Shown here piece after piece: positions 6,061 through 15,391 of a DNA stretch of 64,000 nt (its first letter is position 1; each line of letters begins with the position of its first letter). A program made the position numbers and the translations under genes. This DNA is from Marinomonas alcarazii. GTDB taxonomy: Bacteria > Pseudomonadota > Gammaproteobacteria > Pseudomonadales > Marinomonadaceae. Below the pieces are notes generated by a model. It worked only from the letters and a program-made list of their open reading frames with translations. It made no database searches and was not told where the DNA came from. Location: the NCBI RefSeq assembly GCF_003208215.1, contig NZ_QKLW01000002.1:650672-714671 (forward strand). Direction: 5' to 3'.

Positions 6061-6603
6061 ATGTTTAAAATCATTTCGACCATCGCAGTGTGTGCAATGT
6101 CTTTGCTAACCAGCGCTGGCGCATTAGCAGCCAACGAAGATCCAAATAGGGACAATCGCTTTGAAACCAAATTCATCTACGAATCTCGTGTGAAGATAGA
6201 CAAAGAACGAGTCACTGTTGGGCAAAGTAAATATGGCGAACGAGGCATCATTTGGATCACAGGTGGCGAATTTGAAGGCCCATCTCTAAAAGGTGAAGTT
6301 ATTTCTGGTGGCGGTGACTGGCAGCTTGGTAGACCGGATGGAAGTAGAGAATTAGAGGCAAAATACGCGCTTAAAACCGAAGATGGCTTTATCATCCTAG
6401 TGCAAAATAAAGCCATCATCAGAGCTCAACCTACCGAAAGTGACCCAAAACATAACTACGCTAGAAGTGTACTTAGTTTTGAAGCGCCGATCGGTAGTCC
6501 ATATGAATGGATGAATAAATCAATATTTTTAGGGACTGTAGACCTAGCCGATGATTACAATGAAAACCCTGCGGTGATCATTCGTGTCTGGCAACTCCTT
6601 TAA
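6061..6603 (+). CDS. Secreted hypothetical protein
   Basis: The 180-residue product starts with a clear signal peptide (MFKIISTIAVCAMSLLTSAG) and a probable cleavage site after ALAA near residue 24. The mature part is about 155 residues, rich in Gly, Glu and charged residues, with likely beta strands (VTVGQSKYGERGIIWITGGEF), consistent with a small periplasmic beta-sheet protein. I do not recognise the family. A strong ribosome site, AAGGAG, lies eight bases before the ATG. It appears to be a single gene. Confidence 0.7.
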   Translation: MFKIISTIAVCAMSLLTSAGALAANEDPNRDNRFETKFIYESRVKIDKERVTVGQSKYGERGIIWITGGEFEGPSLKGEVISGGGDWQLGRPDGSRELEAKYALKTEDGFIILVQNKAIIRAQPTESDPKHNYARSVLSFEAPIGSPYEWMNKSIFLGTVDLADDYNENPAVIIRVWQLL

Positions 6604-6639
6604 TATCAGCGTCATTCATATTTTATTAAGCTCCAACAT

Positions 6640-7845
6640 TTATAGTGCTTCGGAGCTTAATTGATTCGCGGTTCTCGTTTGTCGAATCAAGCTCACCCCA
6701 GCCAATACAACGAAACCTAATACCAACCACGAGCCTAAAATCACTCCAGTCCAGCCATCCGTTTGCCAGAAAGGATCAAGATAAAACCCACCAAGACTCG
6801 CGCCTAGATAGTAAAACACCAAGTACAAAGATGAAGCGCTTGCCTTAGAGTGTTTAGCATTGCGGCTCACAAAGCTGCTGGCAGTAGAATGGCATAGAAA
6901 GAAGCCAAAACTGTTTATCAATAACCCTGTGATGATTGCTATTAAAGAATCCCCCAAGGTAACTAAAGACCCCAACATGAAAATACAAGTGCCTAGTACC
7001 ATAATATTCGGTTGACTCCAGCGCTTGGCAAGCTTGCCAGAAAGAGCTGAGCCTAAGGTGCCAGACAGGTAGGTCAAAAAGAGCAAGCCAACGTATTTAG
7101 CCGATAAGTTATAAGGCTCAGCTTCCAAAACGAAGGTCACGTAACTGTATTGGTTAATAAAAATAAAGAAGCTAAAACCGCCAATGCAGTAACTGGTTAT
7201 TAAACGACGGTTCTGTAAATGACTTTTCATGTTCATCAGAATGTGACCAACACGCAAAGGTTTTGCTTCAAAATGCTGAGATTTTGGCAGCAGAAAGAAA
7301 AAAGCCAATAAACACAGTAAACTGATCGCACTCATCACGCCAAAGGTCGCTGAACTCCCTAGCCATTCGCCAACAAAACCACCGATAAGACGACCACCAA
7401 TGCCGCCTAATGTGTTTCCGCTGATATACAAACCAACCGCTACCATTAACGCTTCTGGCGTATATTCATCCCCCAAATAAGCAACGGCTATGGCAGGTAG
7501 CCCAGCCAAGAAGAAACCTTGCAGGCCACGTAAAACTAGTAATGATTCATAACTCTGTACGAGGGACAAACAGAAAGTCGTTAAAGTAATACCAACCATG
7601 GTCATAACCATAATACCTTTACGGCCTAAGGCGTCTGAAATCGGCCCATAGAAAAGTAAAGAGATACCCAAGGTCAGTGTCGTGATGGTAAAGCTACCGC
7701 TGGCTTGCAGTGGCGTAATGGAAAATTCGTTGGCAATCATAGGCAGCAAAGGCTGTGTCACATAGACGTTAGCAAAAATCATGAAAGAGCCAATAATGAG
7801 CGCTATGGTGCCTCGCCAAAAAACAGAACTACCCACTTCTATCAC
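6640..7845 (-). CDS. MFS transporter, YnfM/arabinose-efflux type
   Basis: The product of about 400 residues has twelve hydrophobic segments. The MFS motif between helices 2 and 3 (GPISDALGRKGIMV, residues about 68-82) and the NVYVTQPLLPMIANEF start are typical of the YnfM-like drug/sugar exporter group. It is an inner-membrane proton-driven exporter with unknown substrate. I prefer GTG 7845, with GGAG seven bases upstream, over ATG 7851, where the ribosome site would touch the start. It is transcribed divergently from the LysR regulator at 7985, the usual sign that the regulator controls the transporter. Confidence 0.85.
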   Translation of the reverse strand: MIEVGSSVFWRGTIALIIGSFMIFANVYVTQPLLPMIANEFSITPLQASGSFTITTLTLGISLLFYGPISDALGRKGIMVMTMVGITLTTFCLSLVQSYESLLVLRGLQGFFLAGLPAIAVAYLGDEYTPEALMVAVGLYISGNTLGGIGGRLIGGFVGEWLGSSATFGVMSAISLLCLLAFFFLLPKSQHFEAKPLRVGHILMNMKSHLQNRRLITSYCIGGFSFFIFINQYSYVTFVLEAEPYNLSAKYVGLLFLTYLSGTLGSALSGKLAKRWSQPNIMVLGTCIFMLGSLVTLGDSLIAIITGLLINSFGFFLCHSTASSFVSRNAKHSKASASSLYLVFYYLGASLGGFYLDPFWQTDGWTGVILGSWLVLGFVVLAGVSLIRQTRTANQLSSEAL

Positions 7846-7984
7846 AAACATTCTCCAACGATCGCAGCAACATCAAACGCGAAGTTGAGTTGCTCCGAAT
7901 ACAATATAAATTAATACGACACTATACGCTTAGGAAAATAATCAATAAAATATATCCATCTTATCCAATTCATAAAGGTTGTTG

Positions 7985-8866
7985 ATGGACATTAAACCGC
8001 TGCGTTATTTCATTGCCATTGCAAAAACCGAGAGTTTTACAAAAGCCGCTCAGCAGCTTGGCGTTGCACAACCTGCTGTGAGTATGGCAATAAAAAAACT
8101 AGAGACAGACCTGGGCTTGACCTTAATCCATCGAGCAGACCGTAATATAGGCTTAACAGATGAAGGCCAAAAACTGCTGACGCATGCGGAAAAAATTATT
8201 CAGGCAACAGACGACGCTTTACTAGAAATGAGTGAGTTAAAAGGCTTAAGCCAAGGTGAAGTTCGTGTCGGTATTCCAAGTATGCTTGGCTCTTATTACT
8301 TCCCTCCTATTCTTATGGCATTTCGCCATAAATACCCAAGCATTGCCTTAAAAGTTATTGAAGGAGGCACTTGGCAGCTACAGAAAATGCTCGAAAATGG
8401 TGAGTTAGATCTTAGTGTTATTGTTGCAGAAACCTTACCTGATAGCTTAGAAACACAAGCGCTAATACGAGAAGAAATGCTGGTAACGATTGCGACGGAT
8501 CACCCTTTTAGTCAATTAGAGCGAATCTCACCAGAAGCGTTTTTCAATGAAGAGTTGGTGATGTTCAAAGAAGGCTATTTTCACCGCCGTATTGTCGATA
8601 AACTGGCGAAAGTCTGCAAAAAGACACCTAAAATCGGTTTTGAAACCAACTTAATTCCGCTCATTAAGTCCATCACTCAACAGGGCTTCGGCATATCCAC
8701 TCTACTTGCCATGGTGATTGAAGATGACGACGACTTAATTACTCGCTCTTTTGATCCGCCAATCTGGCTAGACCTAGGTATTGCGTGGCGTAAAGACAGT
8801 TATCTATCAAAAGCCAATCGCGCCTTTTTAGAGTTTGTCAGCGAGCACGGACAATATAAGCGCTGA
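7985..8866 (+). CDS. LysR family transcriptional regulator
   Basis: The 293-residue product has an N-terminal winged helix-turn-helix (MDIKPLRYFIAIAKTESFTK, then QQLGVAQPAVSMAIKKLETD, residues 1-60) and a periplasmic-binding-like effector domain from about residue 90. It has the usual LysR length. I chose ATG 7985, preceded by AAAGG six bases upstream, over TTG codons at 7979 and 7982. It is divergent from the MFS exporter gene with 139 bases between them, and probably regulates that gene and itself. The effector is unknown. Confidence 0.9.
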   Translation: MDIKPLRYFIAIAKTESFTKAAQQLGVAQPAVSMAIKKLETDLGLTLIHRADRNIGLTDEGQKLLTHAEKIIQATDDALLEMSELKGLSQGEVRVGIPSMLGSYYFPPILMAFRHKYPSIALKVIEGGTWQLQKMLENGELDLSVIVAETLPDSLETQALIREEMLVTIATDHPFSQLERISPEAFFNEELVMFKEGYFHRRIVDKLAKVCKKTPKIGFETNLIPLIKSITQQGFGISTLLAMVIEDDDDLITRSFDPPIWLDLGIAWRKDSYLSKANRAFLEFVSEHGQYKR

Positions 8867-8874
8867 ATACATAA

Positions 8875-8910
8875 AAATGCCTACCCTGTACAAAGACAGG
8901 ATAGGCATTT
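8875..8910. terminator. Bidirectional terminator between lysR and cbiM
   Basis: AAATGCCTA and TAGGCATTT, with CCTGT/ACAGG inside, make a long stem with one mismatch and a short loop. A and T runs flank both sides. It lies between the convergent lysR (ends 8866) and cbiM (ends 8929) and can serve both. Confidence 0.8.
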
Positions 8911-8928
8911 AAAAACATACCAAGATGT

Positions 8929-9600
8929 TTAATTAAATAAACGCGCTTCAAGCAAAGAAGAGTTCTTAAAACGATGCAAGCTTTTTGCGGCAGCTAATAG
9001 CGCAAGATCAAGCACTGGCTCTAGCAGCACAACACTCAAATACGCCATACCAAACGTCGCTACAGAGGTTAAGTTTTCAGCGCCGAAGCCTTGACCATAA
9101 AACGCCCAAAAAGCCACCCAAGCAACAATACCGCCTTGATAAGTTAAAGACAGCTGCAATGCCTGCTTATAAGAAATATCTACATAAGCCGTATTTTCTG
9201 CAATCGTACGACGAGCCACGGTCGACATAGCAAATAGCGGTAATAACAAGGTCGTAACGTTCATACCATATTGTGGCAGGTCAAACGGAGCAAAGAACAC
9301 GCCTTGTGTTAACAAACCAAATATCAAGCCAATAGACGCCGCTGCAGGGCCAAAGATCAAAAATAGGGTTGAGCCTAAGATAAGATGCACTTCAGACACA
9401 CCAACAGCGTGATGCGGCAAGAGTTCAAAAAAGGCAAAGACAAAAAGCGTGGTTAACACACTGCGACTGATTAAAGACACTAGTCCGTCTTTTTTGATCA
9501 TGTCGATAGATGCTTTCGCCGACAAGCCCAAAGCCGCCAAAGCGGTAGCGTAACTCAAAACAATTTTCGCGCCATCAACGACGCCTGGTTCAATATGCAC
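8929..9600 (-). CDS. cbiM: CbiM-type energy-coupling factor transporter substrate component
   Basis: The 223-residue membrane protein begins MHIEPGVVDGAKI, where the N-terminal Met-His region supplies metal ligands in CbiM/NikM. Six or seven hydrophobic segments follow, and VHLILGSTLFLIFGPAAA near residue 75 carries a His in a helix typical of the family. It should bind and pass cobalt, or nickel, through the inner membrane. No cbiN, cbiQ or cbiO lies nearby, so its ATPase partners must be elsewhere or it works alone. The start is GTG with GGAGG six bases before it. A cobalamin riboswitch lies directly upstream, which supports cobalt uptake for B12. Confidence 0.85.
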   Translation of the reverse strand: MHIEPGVVDGAKIVLSYATALAALGLSAKASIDMIKKDGLVSLISRSVLTTLFVFAFFELLPHHAVGVSEVHLILGSTLFLIFGPAAASIGLIFGLLTQGVFFAPFDLPQYGMNVTTLLLPLFAMSTVARRTIAENTAYVDISYKQALQLSLTYQGGIVAWVAFWAFYGQGFGAENLTSVATFGMAYLSVVLLEPVLDLALLAAAKSLHRFKNSSLLEARLFN

Positions 9601-9689
9601 TATGTGCCTCCAAAATATGTTTCATACTCACCCGTATGATTCAAATTAGCGGACAATTAAGCGGTAAAAAATACCGAAAAAAGTGTCCA

Positions 9690-9885
9690 AATTAATGAAG
9701 GCCGGTCTCCGGACTGATAAGTGTTTGGCAGATCTGTATTTCTAATACTCTTATTCCTTCCCATCTAAAAGACAGTGGAATTAAGAAGAAACACACCACT
9801 TATTTACCGTTGCGGGGGCAGTACAGGCTTTGTTTTTAAAACGCACCTGTTTCCCGTTTCACCCTATTACAGGCACCTTCACAAG
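9690..9885 (-). promoter_or_regulatory. Cobalamin riboswitch upstream of cbiM
   Basis: On the minus strand the region reads GGTGCCTGTAATAGGG early, then GCCTGTACTGCCCCCGCAAC (the conserved B12 box core, around 9807-9835), and later CCGGAGACCGGCC near 9697-9714 (a stem near the 3' end). This is the class I cobalamin riboswitch pattern. Binding of adenosylcobalamin normally lowers expression of the gene downstream, here cbiM. A GGAC/GTCC pairing in 9645-9690 may belong to the expression platform. Confidence 0.9.
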
Positions 9886-9887
9886 AA

Positions 9888-9916
9888 CTGCGGAAGCAAT
9901 TTTTGTCAATCCGCAG
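9888..9916 (-). terminator. Possible hairpin between the FUSC gene and the riboswitch
   Basis: CTGCGGA and TCCGCAG form a seven-base stem around a 15-base loop, just before the riboswitch on the minus strand and 60 bases after the FUSC gene stop. The T run after it is weak, so it could instead be part of the riboswitch leader. Confidence 0.35.
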
Positions 9917-9975
9917 AGTTTTGCAGCGTACGTCTATAGAAGGCTTTAAGCAACTAACAAATAACAAAAACACGC

Positions 9976-11043
9976 TTAGGAAGGCTTACGACCTGATAGC
10001 GAGCTACGTGTATTCATTCTAGATTCAATGTGTTTTAACAGAGAAGTGCGGTGAAAAATAGTGCCACCGAGAATACCAATCGCGCTACCAATAGAAATAT
10101 CGACAAGCCGATGTTCTAGTAAGACCTCTGTACTGATATTCGCACTGGTAATTTCAGCCATAATCACGGTTAAAGGTGTAATAAAAATCACCGCGGCACC
10201 GTAGTTTTTGACAATCAGCAACTCCACAACAAACTGGAAGAAAATCATGCTTAACGCCAGTACCCAATAGTTAGGCTGAAAAGAAAATAGCGAATACGCT
10301 ACTCCCATGCCAAGTGCCGTTCCTACTATTCTATGGATATTACGATGCCAAATCATGCGGTAAGTGGCGCCCTGCAAAATAGCCGCGCATGAAATGGGCA
10401 CCCAAAGCGCATTTTCTAGCTCAAATATAACGGCGATTAAATAGGATAAAGCAATAAAGAACGCCACCAAAGCGGCTTCTAGAATAATCGCATTCACCCG
10501 AGGGTCCGTTTCTATCTTGGTAACAGGTAAATCATTGGCTCCTGTCATCAGGCTGTAAAAGAATGCCAAACAGCAGGATAACATCCCACCCAATGCCACC
10601 ATGCCAATATTTGATGACCATCTACCAAGATCAAACGGTAAGTAAATAGCCAAGGCAGATACCAGAATAAAGAAAAAACTACCTGGTGGTGGTAGGCGGT
10701 AATAGCGTGTAATGACAATAGAGCCAAAAGACAACAACCCAAGAGCTAAAGCCGCGACATAATGATTAAAGCTCGAAAGAGAACCAATACTAAAGCAGAT
10801 CATAAAACCAAAAGAGCACATGGCAAGCGTCACCATGCGGTGCGCAGTTCGAGTTTTAGGTAAATATAATATCACCATGGCCCCTAAACTAGACAAGGTC
10901 GCTACTGCAAATTGATCTAACGCTGCACCAATTAAAACAGGCACACCGACACAAACAGCAGCAAGAACGGCCAGATGCCAAGGACGCTTGATATCGCTCC
11001 AAGCAAAAAGCTCTTTTAATTGAGTTAATAACGCGTTGAACAA
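9976..11043 (-). CDS. FUSC family inner-membrane protein
   Basis: The 355-residue product has two blocks of five to six hydrophobic segments (from about residue 25 and again from about 190), the layout of the fusaric-acid-resistance (FUSC/YccS-like) family of aromatic-acid efflux or membrane-stress proteins. It is shorter than YccS (about 700 residues) and lacks a long soluble loop. I prefer TTG 11043, with GGAG eight bases upstream. The longer frame to ATG 11118 would put a hydrophilic region without a ribosome site in front. The substrate cannot be predicted. Confidence 0.7.
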   Translation of the reverse strand: MFNALLTQLKELFAWSDIKRPWHLAVLAAVCVGVPVLIGAALDQFAVATLSSLGAMVILYLPKTRTAHRMVTLAMCSFGFMICFSIGSLSSFNHYVAALALGLLSFGSIVITRYYRLPPPGSFFFILVSALAIYLPFDLGRWSSNIGMVALGGMLSCCLAFFYSLMTGANDLPVTKIETDPRVNAIILEAALVAFFIALSYLIAVIFELENALWVPISCAAILQGATYRMIWHRNIHRIVGTALGMGVAYSLFSFQPNYWVLALSMIFFQFVVELLIVKNYGAAVIFITPLTVIMAEITSANISTEVLLEHRLVDISIGSAIGILGGTIFHRTSLLKHIESRMNTRSSLSGRKPS

Positions 11044-11275
11044 AGAAATACTCCGATAAGAATGTTTACTATGGAAACAGTATATCACTGTTATAAATTT
11101 TCCATGAAAGAAAAGCACACCTTCGACTTAGCACTTTGCCAAAGATAAGAAAAACGACCTAACTGACAATATTTGCGAAATATACATATCCTTTCTGCTA
11201 TAAAAAATTATAATCTCTATGTAATATTTTGTAACTGGTTGCCGAAATCACAATAATTCTACAAGGACACAGATT

Positions 11276-12994
11276 ATGAACCTGATTAGGACTCTTTTAT
11301 CCTTCCTCATGAAGGATAAAATCATTGCATCTCCAAACTTTAACCGTTGGTTAGTTCCACCCGCTTCAATTGCTATTCACTTATGTATTGGCTCTGTTTA
11401 TGCGTGGAGTATTTTTAATCCGGCATTGACGAAAGAGTTTGGCGTTGTCACGAGCGCAGCTCAAGACTGGAGTCTTAGCAGTGTGGTATGGATATTTTCT
11501 GTGGCCATTGTATTTCTTGGTCTATCGGCAGCCGTTGCCGGTAAATGGCTTGAAGAAGTAGGTCCGCGTTGTGTTGGTGTTACAGCGGCATTCCTTTGGG
11601 GAGGCGGTTTTATTATCGGCAGCGTTGGGATATCAACGCACCAATTATGGCTGGTGTATTTAGGTTATGGTGTTTTAGGTGGCTGTGGCTTGGGGCTTGG
11701 CTATGTCTCCCCTGTTTCTACGCTGCTGCGATGGTTCCCTGATAAACGCGGTATGGCAACAGGCATGGCAATAATGGGATTCGGTGGCGGAGCGATGATT
11801 GGCGCGCCTCTAAAAGCTTTTTTATTAGAAAAATTCGCTGTCGCACCTACCTACCTTGGGCCTGAATCGGCCGTAAATCTAATCACTGAAGGCGGTAAGC
11901 GCTTTGCAGAAATGGCCAGTGGCAAATTAGAAGTGGTCGTTGCCAGCGCTGCTGAAGCGGCAAAGCTACCTACTCCAGGTGAAGCTGGGGTTTATGTTGT
12001 TGGCACAGGTGACACTGGCGCGTCTAGCGTGTTTTTAACGCTGGGGATTGTCTACTTTATTATCATGATGGTTGCAGCCTTTGCTTATCGTGTGCCACCT
12101 GAAGATTGGAAGCCTGAGGGTTGGACGCCACCCGCAAAAAATGCCGCTAACGTTATGATTAGTCGCAACAATGTTCATATTAATCAGGCATTAAAAACGC
12201 CTCAGTTTTGGCTATTGTGGGCTGTATTGTGCTTAAACGTGACCGCAGGTATCGGCGTCATTGGCATTGCAAAAACCATGATGACGGAAATCTTTGGGTC
12301 AACACTCCCGACCATTGCGACAGCAAGCTTTGCTGGCACATACGTATTAATGATTTCAGTTTTTAATATGTGTGGTCGATTCTTTTGGGCATCGACTTCC
12401 GACTTCATTGGACGCAAAAATACCTACCATTGCTTCTTCGTACTTGGCACACTTTTGTATCTGTCCATTCCTTATGCCGCCTCAGCGGTAAGCGCTGATC
12501 CATCAGTGACTTGGCTGATCATGTTCTACGCAGCAACCATGATTATCTTCACTATGTACGGTGGTGGTTTTGCAACGATTCCAGCGTACCTCGCGGATAT
12601 TTTTGGCACGCTACACGTTGGTGGTATCCATGGTCGATTGCTAACGGCATGGGCAACGGCAGGGGTTCTTGGGCCTTTCGTTATCACCTACCTAAGAAAT
12701 CTTTCTGTAGAAAATGCCATTACCGATTTGGTTAGCAAGATAGACACAGCCGCGTTCGAGCAAAAGTTCAATGCTCCTATCTCCCAGCTAAATGAACTCA
12801 TCACAGCGAAGTCGGTGACCGTTGCTAAATTAATGGAAATCGCTCCAGCAGGAACAGTCGACCCAACGTCTAGCCTCTACAATACAACGATGTATGTTAT
12901 GGCTGGGTTACTGGTAGTTGGTTTTTTCGCGAACTTAATGGTTCGTCCTGTGAAAGAGAAGCACCATGTAGAAAATACACACCCGAACTTGTAG
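11276..12994 (+). CDS. OFA family MFS transporter (oxalate/formate antiporter-like)
   Basis: The 572-residue protein has twelve membrane segments. HLCIGSVYAWSIFNPALTKE near residue 35 is the OFA-family signature, and GRFFWASTSDFIGRK near 370 is the equivalent of the MFS motif in the second half. Two extra hydrophilic segments are present, about residues 195-245 between helices 6 and 7 and about 480-530 before the last helix, making it longer than typical 400-430-residue members. It probably exchanges small carboxylates across the inner membrane. AAGGA precedes the ATG. It is a single gene followed by a strong terminator. Confidence 0.8.
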   Translation: MNLIRTLLSFLMKDKIIASPNFNRWLVPPASIAIHLCIGSVYAWSIFNPALTKEFGVVTSAAQDWSLSSVVWIFSVAIVFLGLSAAVAGKWLEEVGPRCVGVTAAFLWGGGFIIGSVGISTHQLWLVYLGYGVLGGCGLGLGYVSPVSTLLRWFPDKRGMATGMAIMGFGGGAMIGAPLKAFLLEKFAVAPTYLGPESAVNLITEGGKRFAEMASGKLEVVVASAAEAAKLPTPGEAGVYVVGTGDTGASSVFLTLGIVYFIIMMVAAFAYRVPPEDWKPEGWTPPAKNAANVMISRNNVHINQALKTPQFWLLWAVLCLNVTAGIGVIGIAKTMMTEIFGSTLPTIATASFAGTYVLMISVFNMCGRFFWASTSDFIGRKNTYHCFFVLGTLLYLSIPYAASAVSADPSVTWLIMFYAATMIIFTMYGGGFATIPAYLADIFGTLHVGGIHGRLLTAWATAGVLGPFVITYLRNLSVENAITDLVSKIDTAAFEQKFNAPISQLNELITAKSVTVAKLMEIAPAGTVDPTSSLYNTTMYVMAGLLVVGFFANLMVRPVKEKHHVENTHPNL

Positions 12995-13029
12995 TCGTTA
13001 ATATAAACGTAGAATCGGTGACAAAATGC

Positions 13030-13065
13030 AAAGGCAACAAGACAAATCATGTCTTGTTGCCTTTA
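13030..13065 (+). terminator. Terminator after the OFA transporter
   Basis: AAAGGCAACAAGAC and GTCTTGTTGCCTTT form a 14-base perfect stem around AAATCAT, 36 bases after the stop codon at 12994. Confidence 0.85.
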
Positions 13066-13243
13066 TAGAAAATGTTCCGATTGAGCGAACATTTCCAGAC
13101 TATTTTTAGATTATTTATCTTTTCAAAAGCCCGTCCTCAGGCCATTGTGGAGTCAAAATATAAAGACCACTATAAAAATAAAAACTTTATCAAATGCTTT
13201 ACTAAACTGATAATAAGCATACCTCAATAGAAGGAATACCTTT

Positions 13244-15295
13244 ATGATTCAGCGTATAAAAGCCATGCCTATAACCCACCAGCTTGGTGTTGTAGTGTTC
13301 ACGGTTTCCATTCTTTGTTTTAGCGCGTTAAGTTGGTTAGCATCAAATAAGTCCTACGATGGTTTTATGACCAGCATAGATCACGAGCTACAAACTAGCG
13401 CCAACCAAGGCAGCATGTTGCTGGATTTCTATTATGAAAACCTAGAAAGCAATACAGACAGATTAGCCGATATATTCTTCACTCTTTTTCCTGGTGGAAT
13501 CAAAGTTAGTGATTCAGAAACGGTAAAAATTGGTGAATACGACAGTCCTTTAGCAACCAACTCTGGCGAAACCATTAATTTAAACTTTAGTAAGCCAGAC
13601 CAGTTTACAAGTATGACAGGTGGCACAGCGACGGTTTTTATTCGTTATGGCGATGACTTTTTACGCGTTAGTACTTCCCTTAAAAAAGAAAATGGCGACC
13701 GCGCTTTCGGAACGTTATTAGGCAAAGGCCATCCGGGTTATAAAAAGCTCATCAATGGCGAAACCTACGCCGGACCAGCCGCATTATTTGGCCGCAACTA
13801 CATGACGAAGTACGTTCCATTTAAAGATGCAACGGGCAAAGTAGCCGGCATTCTTTACATTGGTTTTGATTACACGGAAGGGCTAAAAAGTTTAGAGAAT
13901 GAAATTAATACCCTATCCTTTGGCGATACTGGCAGAGCCACGGTGATCAACTTAAAAGAAGGCAAAGACTTCGGCCGAGTGGTTATTGATTCGAAAAACA
14001 AAGGTAAGCTATTTAGTGAAATTGGCCTAGCCAATGCAGAAAAACACTTAGAGTTAATGAAAAATCAAGAAAGCGGCACATTTTTCACCGAACAAACTAT
14101 CAATGGTGTTACCAAAGAAAACATCATGACATTTCGTCATGCCGAAAACTGGAATTGGGCACTATTAACAGGAGGGCCAGTGGATGAATTTACTCTGGTC
14201 GCTAACTCTGTTCGCAATAGTTTAATTATCATCTCAATCATTTGTGCCATTATTCTTGTCGTTTTGATTGCCTTTATTACCCAGCGCATTCTCTCCCCTT
14301 TAAAACGTGTAGGCCAAGACCTGCAAGAACTAGGTAACGGCAACCTTTCCACACACCTTTTTGAGAACGGACAAGAAAATCAAATTCATAGCCGCAATGA
14401 AATCTCGATTTTATTCGAGCACGGACGAAATACCATTAAGCAATTACGCTCCATGCAAATGGAAGTAAGAAGCAGCATGGAGTTGCTTGCCAGCTCCAGC
14501 CAAAAAGTACAAAAAACCGCTTCACTGGCTTCAGAAGGAATGACCAAACAGCAAGTTGAAACAGATTTGGTTGCTACCGCGATGAACCAGATGGTTGTTG
14601 CGGTTGAGGATGTCTCAAAAAATATCACCGAGACAACCAATGAAACCCATAAAGCAGACGAGGAAACTCGAGCTGGCACTCAGGTAGTCAATAACGTTGC
14701 TACCGATATGCAAGCGCTCGCTAAGGTTATAGGTCATGCCTCTTCTGTCATGGAAGAAGTGGAAAAAGAGAGTGTGAATATTGGCTCCGTTCTCGATGTT
14801 ATTCGCAGTATTGCGGAACAGACCAACCTACTCGCCCTAAACGCCGCCATTGAAGCGGCGCGAGCAGGCGAGCAAGGTCGAGGTTTTGCTGTGGTAGCAG
14901 ACGAAGTCAGAACGCTGGCAACACGAACTCAAGATGCGACATCTGAAATTGAAGGTATGATTGAGCAGCTGCAAAAACTTTCTAAAACCGCTTCTAGTGA
15001 AGTCATCAGCGGGCGCGATCAGGCCGCTGGAAATGCAGAAAAAGCGATTGAAGCAAGTAAGGGCTTAATGAAAGTAACAGAGTCTGTTAGCTTAATTAAC
15101 TCTATGTCTATTAACATTGCCAGCTCAATTACAGAGCAATCTGCTGTGGCGGTCAGTGTTAATGAAAACATATCGAGCATTCGTCACGTATCAAATGAAA
15201 CCGCCGACGGCGTCAAAGAAATGATGGCAACCACTCAGACGCTTTCTGAAGTATTAGAAAAACTGAAAGTTTCTGTGGATAGATTCTCTCTATAA
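13244..15295 (+). CDS. Methyl-accepting chemotaxis protein with Cache_3-Cache_2 type sensor
   Basis: The 683-residue receptor has a membrane segment at about 12-31, a periplasmic sensor at about 35-320 ([21 protein letters not shown] and [11 protein letters not shown] are Cache-type strands), a second membrane segment at about 325-346, a HAMP region, and a long cytoplasmic coiled coil. The kinase-control tip reads [20 protein letters not shown] at about 526-545, followed by [10 protein letters not shown]. It should signal to CheA/CheW at the cell pole. No CheB/CheR-binding pentapeptide is seen at the end. AAGGA lies before the ATG. The ligand is unknown; Cache sensors often bind carboxylates or amino acids. 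Confidence 0.93.
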   Translation: MIQRIKAMPITHQLGVVVFTVSILCFSALSWLASNKSYDGFMTSIDHELQTSANQGSMLLDFYYENLESNTDRLADIFFTLFPGGIKVSDSETVKIGEYDSPLATNSGETINLNFSKPDQFTSMTGGTATVFIRYGDDFLRVSTSLKKENGDRAFGTLLGKGHPGYKKLINGETYAGPAALFGRNYMTKYVPFKDATGKVAGILYIGFDYTEGLKSLENEINTLSFGDTGRATVINLKEGKDFGRVVIDSKNKGKLFSEIGLANAEKHLELMKNQESGTFFTEQTINGVTKENIMTFRHAENWNWALLTGGPVDEFTLVANSVRNSLIIISIICAIILVVLIAFITQRILSPLKRVGQDLQELGNGNLSTHLFENGQENQIHSRNEISILFEHGRNTIKQLRSMQMEVRSSMELLASSSQKVQKTASLASEGMTKQQVETDLVATAMNQMVVAVEDVSKNITETTNETHKADEETRAGTQVVNNVATDMQALAKVIGHASSVMEEVEKESVNIGSVLDVIRSIAEQTNLLALNAAIEAARAGEQGRGFAVVADEVRTLATRTQDATSEIEGMIEQLQKLSKTASSEVISGRDQAAGNAEKAIEASKGLMKVTESVSLINSMSINIASSITEQSAVAVSVNENISSIRHVSNETADGVKEMMATTQTLSEVLEKLKVSVDRFSL

Positions 15296-15330
15296 CGTCA
15301 GTCTCACAAGTAGTTAATTTGTGTGCAATG

Positions 15331-15366
15331 AAAAAGGGAACAGCCAATGGCTTGTTCCCTTTTTTT
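15331..15366. terminator. Bidirectional terminator between mcp and yegD
   Basis: AAAAAGGGAACA and TGTTCCCTTTTT form a long stem around GCCAATGGC, which itself pairs. The A and T runs on both sides suit termination of the rightward chemoreceptor gene and the leftward Hsp70 gene. Confidence 0.85.
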
Positions 15367-15391
15367 ATAAGTTTTATTCATCTGGTGAAAT

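Noticed and set aside
7852-7984. TTAT-N7-ATAA at 7961-7975 as a LysR operator
   Set aside because: It lies at the ribosome site of the regulator and does not fit T-N11-A well; too weak to list as a feature.
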